From Saprospira grandis DSM 2844 (GTDB taxonomy: Bacteria > Bacteroidota > Bacteroidia > Chitinophagales > Saprospiraceae): a stretch of 64,000 nucleotides of DNA. Of this stretch, positions 46,101 to 52,724 are shown piece by piece (position 1 is the first letter of the stretch; the number at the start of each line of letters is the position of its first letter). The stretch lies in assembly GCF_000275825.1 (NCBI RefSeq), contig NZ_JH719942.1, positions 3,405,154-3,469,153 on the forward strand. The letters run 5' to 3'. Below the pieces are notes generated by a model. It was not told the DNA's origin. It did no database searches and worked only from the letters and a program-made list of their open reading frames with translations. The position numbers and the translations under genes are program-made.

Positions 46101-46430
46101 GTCAATACACAAGAAACAAGAGTGAACGAAAAAGCAGCCTACTGGCTCCTTAGCCGTGCCCAATATGCCAACTGGTTGTCTAAGAAAACCGATACGGTCA
46201 TCGTAGACAATGTGATTGATGCACTAGAACGCTTTGAAATCATGAAAGATGCCGGCGTTAAAGAATGGAACAAAGGCACAGGTGGAAAAGTGGCCCGTGG
46301 CCTAGGTTGGCTACTCGGTGGCTGGGCAAGCTTTGGCTATGACGAGAAAATTGAACAATTTAATAAGTGGGGCCGACAAGAAATTGGCCGCCTACATAAT
46401 CAAGCCGTATGGAATGAGGCCTTTGCCTAG
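43131..46430 (+). CDS. Large helical repeat protein with two calcium-loop-like motifs (1099 aa)
   Basis: No known family recognised. There is no signal peptide. After an acidic, Ala-rich N-terminal 110 residues, about 600 residues consist of degenerate ~90-residue helical repeats with the theme WxxLAxxW, LLxKxxxYxxxAExWLxxA, then DKVxxxxxWI. Two exact-looking loops, DADNNSLPDWYD (291-302) and DADGNNLPDWYD (559-570), sit 268 residues apart and resemble the calcium-binding loops of thrombospondin type 3 and dockerin-like repeats. The last ~330 residues differ: helical, with a Gly/Ala-rich hydrophobic stretch (about 850-935) and a final domain with KAAYWLLSRAQYANWLS. Its role is unknown. Size, missing signal peptide and Ca-loop repeats would suit a structural protein or an injected effector, but this is speculation. 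A terminator follows. Confidence 0.7.
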   Translation: MAISKQQKESLELLQKKANEWLSNYYQFGLSSDPQTAAQHSQVLATLHQTQAALAQADQDEPSLEEQGTIPMPQEAAAAREAQSEERSAKKAATEEIEAETESDIATQAKGNADLEATLNGWKDLAVSWLDTGIDKVLSSKEGLDKGLLATAQEYIGQAEGWLRLASFFTGGELGDKVEKVQKWVELAKSVIEKVEALDEYLGQWRDLAVSWMEGGISSAVSGTEVVGDLSNAVVAEAIDFKKLAQDFVDKAKALGDASLDDKVARAEEWLGSTHNLLDKAGDIVDNLFADADNNSLPDWYDLLAREWDKLAVMDIIPGTDIDEQLLGKINGFKTKAEEWLAKATAEMNPAVQEKIDLVKTWIYNIQKLLSLAEKGKEFVDALKNKDFNAVYDQLSALWTELDGANDVFAGTDIDDKLLAKVQEYKQKADEFARLANSLIAKLPAGEHLGEVQDWIKMAMQIATDMANGEDVVGKYIQLAKEWAQGQIKRVLDGQEEFTTELAGQVSGFVNEAKRFMASASAMKNGDFSDKIAAAGEWIQSSEGLLDKASDLIGLAVGDADGNNLPDWYDRLAAAWDDITGGGDIISNTNVDNELIGKVNIFRTEAEKWLAKAVEVAAEIQEKITMVKQWIEVGGNFLKEVAGFIEDIKEGDFLSVYEKIKAAYLGLGDTDDILEGTEVDNRLLAKAKDLQGQAESWLANALTGGRANGEMTDEVKDILGAVDNVLTFALTKYEVQDSMMEFNEDKIVIDFPNATTLTDEQEAALIGEFSGGFDGPLVNTLGAVLTRLNQDILTLGSQVDGAYRQTIASGGAAAEVYLKAKSDYESVMKKQKDLMKLLESVRKVVVSSIGLALTPVNPAVAAGVTALLSGSVNGFGDIAKMLLGAASESGGTMGQIGGFLSLALPGGAGLSTMTEAQNAGLIDLDGLYNRGVTSKYEEMKALLTKIQEQLDIVYTNLYKQRADQLEDAKGAIASGADQWKRLRAEIMSKYVNTQETRVNEKAAYWLLSRAQYANWLSKKTDTVIVDNVIDALERFEIMKDAGVKEWNKGTGGKVARGLGWLLGGWASFGYDEKIEQFNKWGRQEIGRLHNQAVWNEAFA

Positions 46431-46489
46431 TCCTCTTCCTACAATTTGAAGCTGTTTTATCTCTGCCAAGATAAAATACATTAACCCCA

Positions 46490-46520
46490 AACCAGTCTGC
46501 TCCCGCAGACTGGTTTTTTT
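46490..46520 (+). terminator. Rho-independent terminator after the helical repeat gene
   Basis: ACCAGTCTGC-tccc-GCAGACTGGT perfect 10-bp stem followed by seven T, 60 nt after the stop. Confidence 0.92.
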
Positions 46521-46922
46521 ATTTGAAGGGATATACGCTTTGTCCTTATGTTGCCCGTTGGCCAAGCTCCCAAAAATGAAAAATAAATGCAGCACTTAGG
46601 AGCAAGCAGTCAATAGACTAAAAAACAAAACAGGAGCTACTCCTGTTTTTCGAGACTGTTTAAAATTCTGTGTTTCTCCTTTTTGCTGCCTAGGGACAAG
46701 CCCCTAGGCTAGCTTTTTTAGACAGCCCTCTAAAGAGGGCCTTTGGATAAGGTTCTTCTCTGCTATAAGAAGGGTGCAAGGCCTTATAATTTTTCCAGCG
46801 AACACTCCTTTGCAATTATTCAAGCTAGTTGCTTTTTCCCCCATGCCATAGATGCAGTTGTTTTCTTAAGGTATTTCTTGAATCTTATTAAGAATTAGTC
46901 TAGTTTAATGAGCTAGGTTTTT
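46521..46922. other. Intergenic region with a second terminator-like hairpin and palindromes
   Basis: About 400 nt without a credible gene. It holds AACAGGAG-cta-CTCCTGTTTTT (46626-46650), GCCTAGGG-acaag-CCCTAGGC (46688-46709) and the perfect GCCCTCTAAAGAGGGC (46725-46740). The first hairpin has a full T-run but no gene in front of it, so a small RNA ending here is possible. The two palindromes belong to the class seen at 27.5 kb. Confidence 0.55.
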
Positions 46923-46930
46923 TACTTTTG
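46923..46930 (+). promoter_or_regulatory. Bacteroidota -7 promoter element for the DHOR gene
   Basis: TACTTTTG matches TAnnTTTG, 27 nt before the ATG at 46958. The upstream box is poor (TTA rather than TTG at about the right distance). Confidence 0.45.
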
Positions 46931-46957
46931 CAGCAGAACCACTTTATATCTATTTGT

Positions 46958-48349
46958 ATGAAAAAATTACTGCCCATTATCATCTTTTCTTTCTTACTCC
47001 TAGGAGCCTGTAAAAAGGAAGAGGGGTCTTTACAAGCAGAGGCTGGCGAAGAATACAGCGGTGGGGCAACCACCGTTTTCAATAGTTCTCGCAATGCCTT
47101 TGGTTTTCAAAGTTCAGGTTTGTCTTCTATGGACGAATTGTCCTTTTTTACAGGAAACTCTTTCTTTAATCAATCTTGGGTGTCTTCTCCAGCTTCAACG
47201 ACGGCCCGGGATGGTCTAGGCCCATTATTTAATGCGGTAGCTTGTTCTTCCTGCCATTTTAAAGATGGGCGGGGGCGTTCTCCTGCTTTTAGTGGGGAGC
47301 TGGGACATGGCCTTTTGCTTCGTTTATCGGTGCCCGGCGCTTCGGCTGGGGCCGAAAACTGGCCCGAACCTTCTTATGGGGGGCAGCTACAGGACCAAGG
47401 GATTAACAATGTTTCGGCAGAGGGGAAAATTAGCATTAGCTATGATTATATTCAGGGGCAATACCCCGATGGCAGTAGCTATGAGTTGCGCAAACCTACT
47501 TATGGCGTACAAGAATTAGCCTATGGTCCCTTGGCCGCAGATGTAGAAATATCGCCAAGGGTGGCCAATCAGTTGGTGGGGATGGGGCTGATAGAAGCCA
47601 TTCCTCAAGCAGACATTTTGGCCCAAGAAGATCCACAAGATATAGATGGAAATGGAGTATCCGGACGGGCCAATTGGATTCCAAGCGCTAATGGACAACT
47701 GCTAGGTCGCTATGGCTGGAAAGCCAATGCGGCCACTTTAAGAGAACAGATTACTGCCGCTTTTCAGGGGGATATGGGTATTAGCTCCTCTCTTTTTCCC
47801 GAGCAAAATTGTAGTCCAGGCCAAACCGACTGCCAGCAGGCGCCCAATGGCAATAATGCCCAAGGCTACGAACTAGATGATCAGACCTTAGATCGGGTAG
47901 AGCTGTATTTGCAGGCCTTGGCCGTGCCCGCTCGCAGAGATTGGAAGGACCAAAGGGTCCTTAAAGGCAAAAAATTATTTCTAGAGATGGGCTGTGGCGA
48001 TTGCCATCGCCCGAGTTTTGAGACAGGAGTACATGCCTTGGCCCCTTTGTCCAATCAAAAGATTTATCCCTATAGCGATTTTCTCTTACATGATATGGGC
48101 GCAGGCCTAGCCGATAACCGCCCCGATTATTTAGCCGATGGCCAAGAGTGGCGAACACAACCTCTTTGGGGCTTGGGCCTTATTTCTACCGTCAATGAGC
48201 ATTCAGAGCTTTTGCATGATGGCCGAGCCCGCAATATAGAAGAGGCGATCCTCTGGCATGGGGGAGAAGCCGAAGCGGCTAAAAATTCCTTTATGGCCCT
48301 AAGCGCAGAAGAGCGCAGCCAGGTCCTCGAATTTTTAAACTCTCTTTAA
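46958..48349 (+). CDS. Di-heme oxidoreductase (DUF1111/DHOR family) lipoprotein
   Basis: The 463-residue protein starts with a lipoprotein signal (MKKLLPIIIFSFLLLGACKK, Cys18). It has two c-type heme sites: CSSCH (96-100) near the N-terminus and CGDCH (346-350) in a C-terminal cytochrome-like domain that ends with the family's LWGLGLISTVNEHSELLHDG segment. The family is related to di-heme peroxidases and is often called putative thiol oxidoreductase; the natural substrate is not known. Next on the same strand are an imelysin-like lipoprotein and an HTTM membrane protein, a set that recurs in Bacteroidota and is thought to serve iron handling. The gap of about 400 nt to the imelysin gene is filled with repeats, so co-transcription is uncertain. 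Confidence 0.87.
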   Translation: MKKLLPIIIFSFLLLGACKKEEGSLQAEAGEEYSGGATTVFNSSRNAFGFQSSGLSSMDELSFFTGNSFFNQSWVSSPASTTARDGLGPLFNAVACSSCHFKDGRGRSPAFSGELGHGLLLRLSVPGASAGAENWPEPSYGGQLQDQGINNVSAEGKISISYDYIQGQYPDGSSYELRKPTYGVQELAYGPLAADVEISPRVANQLVGMGLIEAIPQADILAQEDPQDIDGNGVSGRANWIPSANGQLLGRYGWKANAATLREQITAAFQGDMGISSSLFPEQNCSPGQTDCQQAPNGNNAQGYELDDQTLDRVELYLQALAVPARRDWKDQRVLKGKKLFLEMGCGDCHRPSFETGVHALAPLSNQKIYPYSDFLLHDMGAGLADNRPDYLADGQEWRTQPLWGLGLISTVNEHSELLHDGRARNIEEAILWHGGEAEAAKNSFMALSAEERSQVLEFLNSL

Positions 48350-48352
48350 TCT

Positions 48353-48703
48353 GGCCCTACTTCTTGCGTCTTGCAGGCGGCGTAGCCGCCGCAGGTCACA
48401 ACAAGGACTTTAGTCCGCAGTTCGACGACCAAAGGGAGTAACCGATGTGAAGGGGTGATTTGCGAGCTATGCCAACTAGGCCCTACTTCCTGCGTCTTGC
48501 AGGCGGCGCAGCCGCCGTAGGCCTAGCGATGTGAAAGGGTGGCCGAAGGCCAGACCGAGGCCAAAGGCCGAAGGGCCGAGCATACCTGCGAGCCCCGAAA
48601 CGTAGCGCCGCAAGCGTAGCGCAGCGGAGGCCCCAAAATATCAGCAGGCCCCGAAACGACAACAAAGCCTTTAGGCTGCAGTTCGACGACCAAAGGGAGT
48701 AAC
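48353..48703 (-). repeat. Compound GC-rich element, copy N, with internal duplication
   Basis: A ~45-bp segment starting GGCCCTACTTC and ending in GGCGGC-gta/gca-GCCGCC occurs at 48353-48397 and again at 48479-48523 with about four changes. Between and after them lies a second repeated segment, AACAAGGACTTTAGTCCGCA plus GTTCGACGACCAAAGGGAGT (48399-48443), and a variant with GCCTTTAGGC at 48658-48703. The main element (minus strand: TTTTGGGGCCTCCGCTGCGC ... GGTCTGGCCttcGGCCACCC ... ATCGCTAGGCC) spans about 48523-48634. Confidence 0.8.
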
Positions 48704-48747
48704 CGCCACAACTGTAGCAGAGGCAAATAAAACGACCTATATATAAT

Positions 48748-49794
48748 ATGAAACGACTACCTTCTCTATTGGCTATGACTAGCTTTTTGCTTCTTTTGGC
48801 CTGTAAAAAATCCGACAACTTTGATAAAACCGCCCTTTTGCAAGCTTGGCAAACGGAAGTTATTGCCCCAGCTTGGCAAGAAGTAGCGGCCCAGGGCCCC
48901 CACTTAGCGACTAAGGTTAATTTGTTTTTGGCGCAGCCCAGCCATGCCAGTTTGACGGATGCCCGTGAAGCTTGGCGGCAGGCAGCAAGGGCTTGGGGGG
49001 CTGCAGAACCCTTTGTTTTTGGGGAAATGAAAAGCCAATATTTGCATTGGAGCATAGGGCGGAGCCCTGCCAATAGCAGTTCTATAGAAGCCAGCATTTC
49101 GGATAGTAGCCGAACGCTAGATAGCCTATATATTCGGCAACAGAGCAGTTATGCCAAAAGTCTTTCGGCTATAGAATACCTATTATTTGCCGACAGTAGC
49201 CAGCAGTTGCCTTTTTCTGCTCGTCGGGCGGACTACCTGCGTTTGGCGGTGCAGCATTTGGCCCTAGAGATGCAAAAACCGCAGGACATTTGGGAAAATC
49301 AGGGAGAGGGCCAGCGTTTTGCTGCTGCCGAAGGTTATGAATTGGGCTCGGCCATTAGTGAGCTGAGCAACGGAATGATTAACTTGGCCCAGGAGATGAG
49401 CCGCAAGAAAATAGGAAAGCCTTTGGGCAAGGAGAACGATGGGATTTTCCTGCCCGAATCGGTTGAACATCCCGATGCACACTTTAGCATAGGCCTATTG
49501 AAGGCCAATTTTGAGGGTTTGGAAGATGCCTTTTTATTGGGCGCGCCCAATTTGCAAGCCTATTGGGAATCGGAAAGCAGCAATGAGGTCCCTGCGCAAT
49601 TTGCGGCCAATTTGAGGGCTGCCATTAGTCTTTGCGAAAGCCTAGGCGATGATTTGCAGGCTGCTTTGCAGAACCAAGCCGATCAGGTCGAGGAGCTTTA
49701 TGATTTGAGTCGAGCCATTTACCTGGCGCTCTCCAATGATATGGCGGCTGTTTTTGGCATCACGGTTTTACCTAGCGACAATGACGGCGATTAA
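48748..49794 (+). CDS. Imelysin-like (M75 family) lipoprotein
   Basis: The 348-residue protein has a lipoprotein signal (MKRLPSLLAMTSFLLLLACKK). It shows the imelysin fold landmarks: an N-terminal helical half with AREAWRQAARAWGAAEPFVFG, and the central AIEYLLFADS, which corresponds to the family HxxE-containing GFHAIEFLLFG. Here the His position is Ser (SLSAIE), as in imelysin-like proteins without peptidase activity. The C-terminal half carries LKANFEGLEDAFLLG. The family is linked to iron uptake and lies in the periplasm or outer membrane. It overlaps the following HTTM gene by 14 nt, so these two are translationally coupled. Confidence 0.85.
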   Translation: MKRLPSLLAMTSFLLLLACKKSDNFDKTALLQAWQTEVIAPAWQEVAAQGPHLATKVNLFLAQPSHASLTDAREAWRQAARAWGAAEPFVFGEMKSQYLHWSIGRSPANSSSIEASISDSSRTLDSLYIRQQSSYAKSLSAIEYLLFADSSQQLPFSARRADYLRLAVQHLALEMQKPQDIWENQGEGQRFAAAEGYELGSAISELSNGMINLAQEMSRKKIGKPLGKENDGIFLPESVEHPDAHFSIGLLKANFEGLEDAFLLGAPNLQAYWESESSNEVPAQFAANLRAAISLCESLGDDLQAALQNQADQVEELYDLSRAIYLALSNDMAAVFGITVLPSDNDGD

Positions 49795-51085
49795 AGCATA
49801 CCTCAGGCAGGAGCGGGAAGTTCTTCCCCTTCTGCTTTTTCGCATTGTATTGGGGGTTCTTTTTCTTTGGTCGGGCATACGCTTTTGGGCCAAGGGTTGG
49901 ATCGAAGACTTCTATTTATCGCCTGATTATCACTTTCGTTTTTGGGGCTGGGACTGGCTGCCTTTGGCTTCTCCGCAGCTCTGCTATTTCCTATACAGCC
50001 TGATGCTTTTGGCGGCCTTGGGGGTTTTGCTGGGGGCCTTTTATCGTTGGAGCATGGCGCTTTATTTTTTGCTCTTTACCTACTTTGAGCTTTGGGAGAA
50101 ATGCCTTTATTTGAACCACTACTATTTTGTGTCCTTATTGGCCTTTCTGCTTTGTTTTGTCCCTTTGCATTGCAATACTTCTGTGGATGCTTTTTTTCGG
50201 CCCAGCCTGCGGCGGCGGCATTTGCCCAACTACTACTTTCTCTTGCCCAAGTTCCTGATCGCCATACTCTATATCTATGCGGCCCTAGCCAAGCTAGAGC
50301 CAGACTGGTGGTTTCGGGCGCAGCCCCTAAGCATTTGGTTATCGGCTCGATCTTCCTATCCCATTTTGGGACCTATTCTGGCTTGGGGACCTACGGATTT
50401 CCTGATGTCTTGGGCGGGTTTTTTCTATGATTTGCTGGTTCCTTTTGGCTTGAGTTTCCGCAAAAGTCGCCCTTGGGCCTATTTATTTGTTATCCTCTTT
50501 CATGCGATGACGGCCATGCTCTTTTCCATTGGCTTGTTTCCCTATGTCATGATGGGCGTGGCCTTGGTTTTTTTCTCGGCGGAGGAATTGGGGCGCTTTC
50601 GCTTCATCTATTTGCCGCAGGATCATTTGGAGCGGCCTTATCGGCTGTATTGGCCCAAATTGCAGCTGGCCATTTGGGTAGTTTTCTTTAGTTGGCAACT
50701 GCTATTTCCTTGGCGTTTTTTGTTGTATGAGGGGCCTGTCTGTTGGCAGGAGCAGGGTTTTCGCTTTAGTTGGCGGGTCATGTTGGTAGAAAAAGTGGGG
50801 CAATTGCATTATCGCTTAATTGACCAAAATGGCCGTCAAAAACTGCTCTATCCAGAGGATGATTTAGCCGCTTGGCAGTTGCAGCAGATGCGTTTTCAGC
50901 CCGATATGATTCTGGCCTATGCCAAAGATTTGGGGCGGCGGTATGGGGCGCGGGCCATCTATGCGGAGAGCTGGGTATCTTGGAATGGGCGGTCTTCTGC
51001 TCGTTTGATTGATCCCAACTACAACCTTTTGGAGGCAGAAAATGGTTGGAAAAACTGGGATTGGGTACTTCCTGCTCCAGACTAG
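49781..51085 (+). CDS. HTTM-domain membrane protein (vitamin K-dependent carboxylase-like)
   Basis: A 434-residue integral membrane protein with the HTTM domain: FRIVLGVLFLWSGIRFWAKGWIEDFY, then several transmembrane helices, the conserved LNHYYFVSLLAFLLCFVP (about 100-130), AALAKLEPDWWF and a HAMTAMLFSIGLFPY segment. The last ~110 residues are a soluble beta-rich tail. HTTM proteins are related to gamma-glutamyl carboxylase, but their bacterial role is mostly unknown; next to imelysin and DHOR it probably joins an iron- or redox-related envelope function. The ATG at 49781 is chosen over an in-frame one at 49736 because it begins the conserved part and gives the short overlap with the imelysin gene. 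Confidence 0.83.
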   Translation: MTAIKAYLRQEREVLPLLLFRIVLGVLFLWSGIRFWAKGWIEDFYLSPDYHFRFWGWDWLPLASPQLCYFLYSLMLLAALGVLLGAFYRWSMALYFLLFTYFELWEKCLYLNHYYFVSLLAFLLCFVPLHCNTSVDAFFRPSLRRRHLPNYYFLLPKFLIAILYIYAALAKLEPDWWFRAQPLSIWLSARSSYPILGPILAWGPTDFLMSWAGFFYDLLVPFGLSFRKSRPWAYLFVILFHAMTAMLFSIGLFPYVMMGVALVFFSAEELGRFRFIYLPQDHLERPYRLYWPKLQLAIWVVFFSWQLLFPWRFLLYEGPVCWQEQGFRFSWRVMLVEKVGQLHYRLIDQNGRQKLLYPEDDLAAWQLQQMRFQPDMILAYAKDLGRRYGARAIYAESWVSWNGRSSARLIDPNYNLLEAENGWKNWDWVLPAPD

Positions 51086-51108
51086 GACAATATATATGAG
51101 GGGGATTT

Positions 51109-51246
51109 GGGGCCCGCGGCCGGCTAGGCTATCGCCTAGCTCGGCCGCCGCTATGCTGCGGGGCTCACAGGTCTGTTCGGCCCTGCGGGCTCCACTTCGT
51201 TTCGCCCTGGGTCTGGCCTACGGCCACCCCTCCGCAGCGCTGGGCC
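51109..51246 (+). repeat. GC-rich modular intergenic element, copy O
   Basis: Starts ATTTGGGGCCCGCGGCC 23 nt after the HTTM stop. Hairpin 1 is GGCCgGCTAGGC-tatc-GCCTAGCtCGGCC. CGCTATGCTGCGGGGCTCAC, GGTCTGTTCGGCCC, GGTCTGGCC-tac-GGCCACC and CAGCGCTGGGCC follow. Confidence 0.88.
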
Positions 51247-51276
51247 GAGCCAGCCCTTGGCGGGGTAATGTAGACT

Positions 51277-51316
51277 AAAAGAGCGCCTATCCGCTAGGGG
51301 ATAGGCGCTCTTTTTA
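51277..51316. terminator. Bidirectional terminator between convergent genes
   Basis: AAAAGAGCGCCTATCC / GGATAGGCGCTCTTTTT, a long perfect stem with a short GCTAG loop and T-runs on both strands. It serves the HTTM gene and the minus-strand gene ending at 51318. Confidence 0.93.
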
Positions 51317-51317
51317 A

Positions 51318-52235
51318 TTATTTTTTGCGGTTACCAAACATCTTTTGGAGATTACTTTCTCTTTTCTTTTTGGGTGCTCGCTTCATAATTTCGATAGGGC
51401 TTTGGTCATTGACCAGCACATTATTGGGGTCATCTTTAAAGACCTTATCGATGTATACCCAGCGGCCTTTTTTGAGTTCTAGGCCGCAGTAGCTACCGTC
51501 GGGCACATTAGAGGCGGGAGCGCCGGGGACGGCTCGGCCATAAATCAGGTGATCGAAGATCACTTTTTGTTGGTCGGGATTATAATTGAGCACAGCGGAG
51601 ACGGCGGCGGAGTATTGGACAATATGGCGGCTAACGGTTCGCTTCATGCCACGGCCATCTTTAATATCGATAATATTTTGGCCAAACTTGGGGGCTCCTT
51701 TTCGGTCAAAATAGAGGATATCGAGTACCTTTCTACGGTCGAAGAAAGAGTAAGAATCTCGGCCAAAGAGCAGATAATACTGTTTTCCGTTCGACTCGAA
51801 GGGTTGTATATTATAATATAGTGCGCCATACCAATTATTGGCAGAGAGGCGGCCAAACTGGGGGCTTCTCATTTCGTCGGACTTATCATGGAGGAAAAAC
51901 AGTTGGCCATCTGCTTTTTGGATAAAGCCGAATTGGCTGTAGTGGTCTTTATCTACATAGAGCTCCCAGCTAAAGATGCGAAAACTTTTATCGGGGGCAT
52001 TGAGGAGGGAGACTCCTTTTAGTTTTTCAAAGGGGTAGCTATAGCTTTGGGTATCTTGCAGGGTATTTTGCAGTTCGGTTTTCAGGTTTTGGGCCAGCAA
52101 GCTTCGGTTGAAGCTATCTTTTTCTTGTTGCAGTCTTACGGCCAGTTCGGAGAGTTCAATTTCTTTTTGGGGGTAATCATTTTGGGCGAAGAGCAGGCTG
52201 GGCAGAGCGAGCAGAAAAAAAAGCTTATAGTACAT
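51318..52235 (-). CDS. Secreted protein of unknown function (305 aa)
   Basis: A signal peptide of about 17 residues (MYYKLFFLLALPSLLFAQ) is followed by a coiled region (about 25-65) and a beta-rich domain with many aromatic residues (YGALYYNIQPF, YYLLFGRDSYSFFDRRKVLDILYFD), ending with a basic tail (KRAPKKKRESNLQKMFGNRKK split by Ser/Asn). There is no enzyme motif, no sorting domain and a single Cys (SYCGLELKKG). It is probably periplasmic or outer-membrane associated. Proteins of this look occur in other Bacteroidota, but I cannot name a family. It stands alone. Confidence 0.7.
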   Translation of the reverse strand: MYYKLFFLLALPSLLFAQNDYPQKEIELSELAVRLQQEKDSFNRSLLAQNLKTELQNTLQDTQSYSYPFEKLKGVSLLNAPDKSFRIFSWELYVDKDHYSQFGFIQKADGQLFFLHDKSDEMRSPQFGRLSANNWYGALYYNIQPFESNGKQYYLLFGRDSYSFFDRRKVLDILYFDRKGAPKFGQNIIDIKDGRGMKRTVSRHIVQYSAAVSAVLNYNPDQQKVIFDHLIYGRAVPGAPASNVPDGSYCGLELKKGRWVYIDKVFKDDPNNVLVNDQSPIEIMKRAPKKKRESNLQKMFGNRKK

Positions 52236-52724
52236 AAGTTATATTTTTTGAGAAGGAATAGAGGGGCCAAGGTATTTTTTTTTCTTCTTTGCTTGGCGCT
52301 TAGGGCAAAAGATTTTTCCAAAGTTGTGCCAAGCTGAGCGAAGCTTATTTTTTGGGCCAATTCTTTTGTTGGCTAAAAAAATGGCATCTATCAATAAATG
52401 AATAGACCTATCAAATTTTGATATATCGCTAAAAAGTAAATCTATTGAGAATGAAGTTCTTAGGGCTTGGCCTAGTTTTTTGTCTCGGCCCCAGCTCAAT
52501 GCCTCCCCTAGAGGCCCCAGCAAAGTTAGGGAAAAGAGAGTGCTTCAAGCAAGTACTCTTTATCCCTTTTTTCTGTCAAAGTAAGTAGCCCCAAAGCACA
52601 ATATTATATTTTTTTTCTTACCTTAAGATCGTAATTATACCGTAAACCTATCCCATGACCCAAACAAATGTAAAGCCCCCCCTTTTGGGGGAGGTAGTTG
52701 TTGGCTTGGGGTTAAAAGCACAGC
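52236..52724. other. Intergenic region upstream of the defence locus
   Basis: About 490 nt, AT-rich, without a GC-rich repeat element or a credible gene. CCCCC-(cc)tttt-GGGGG (52676-52691) forms a hairpin 34 nt before the ATPase start. No perfect TAnnTTTG element is seen. The promoter of the defence operon should lie here. Confidence 0.45.

Noticed and set aside
43131-46430. Helical repeat protein considered as a dockerin/cellulosome component
   Set aside because: The two calcium-type loops are 268 residues apart, not in a paired dockerin arrangement, and there is no signal peptide or glycoside hydrolase domain.
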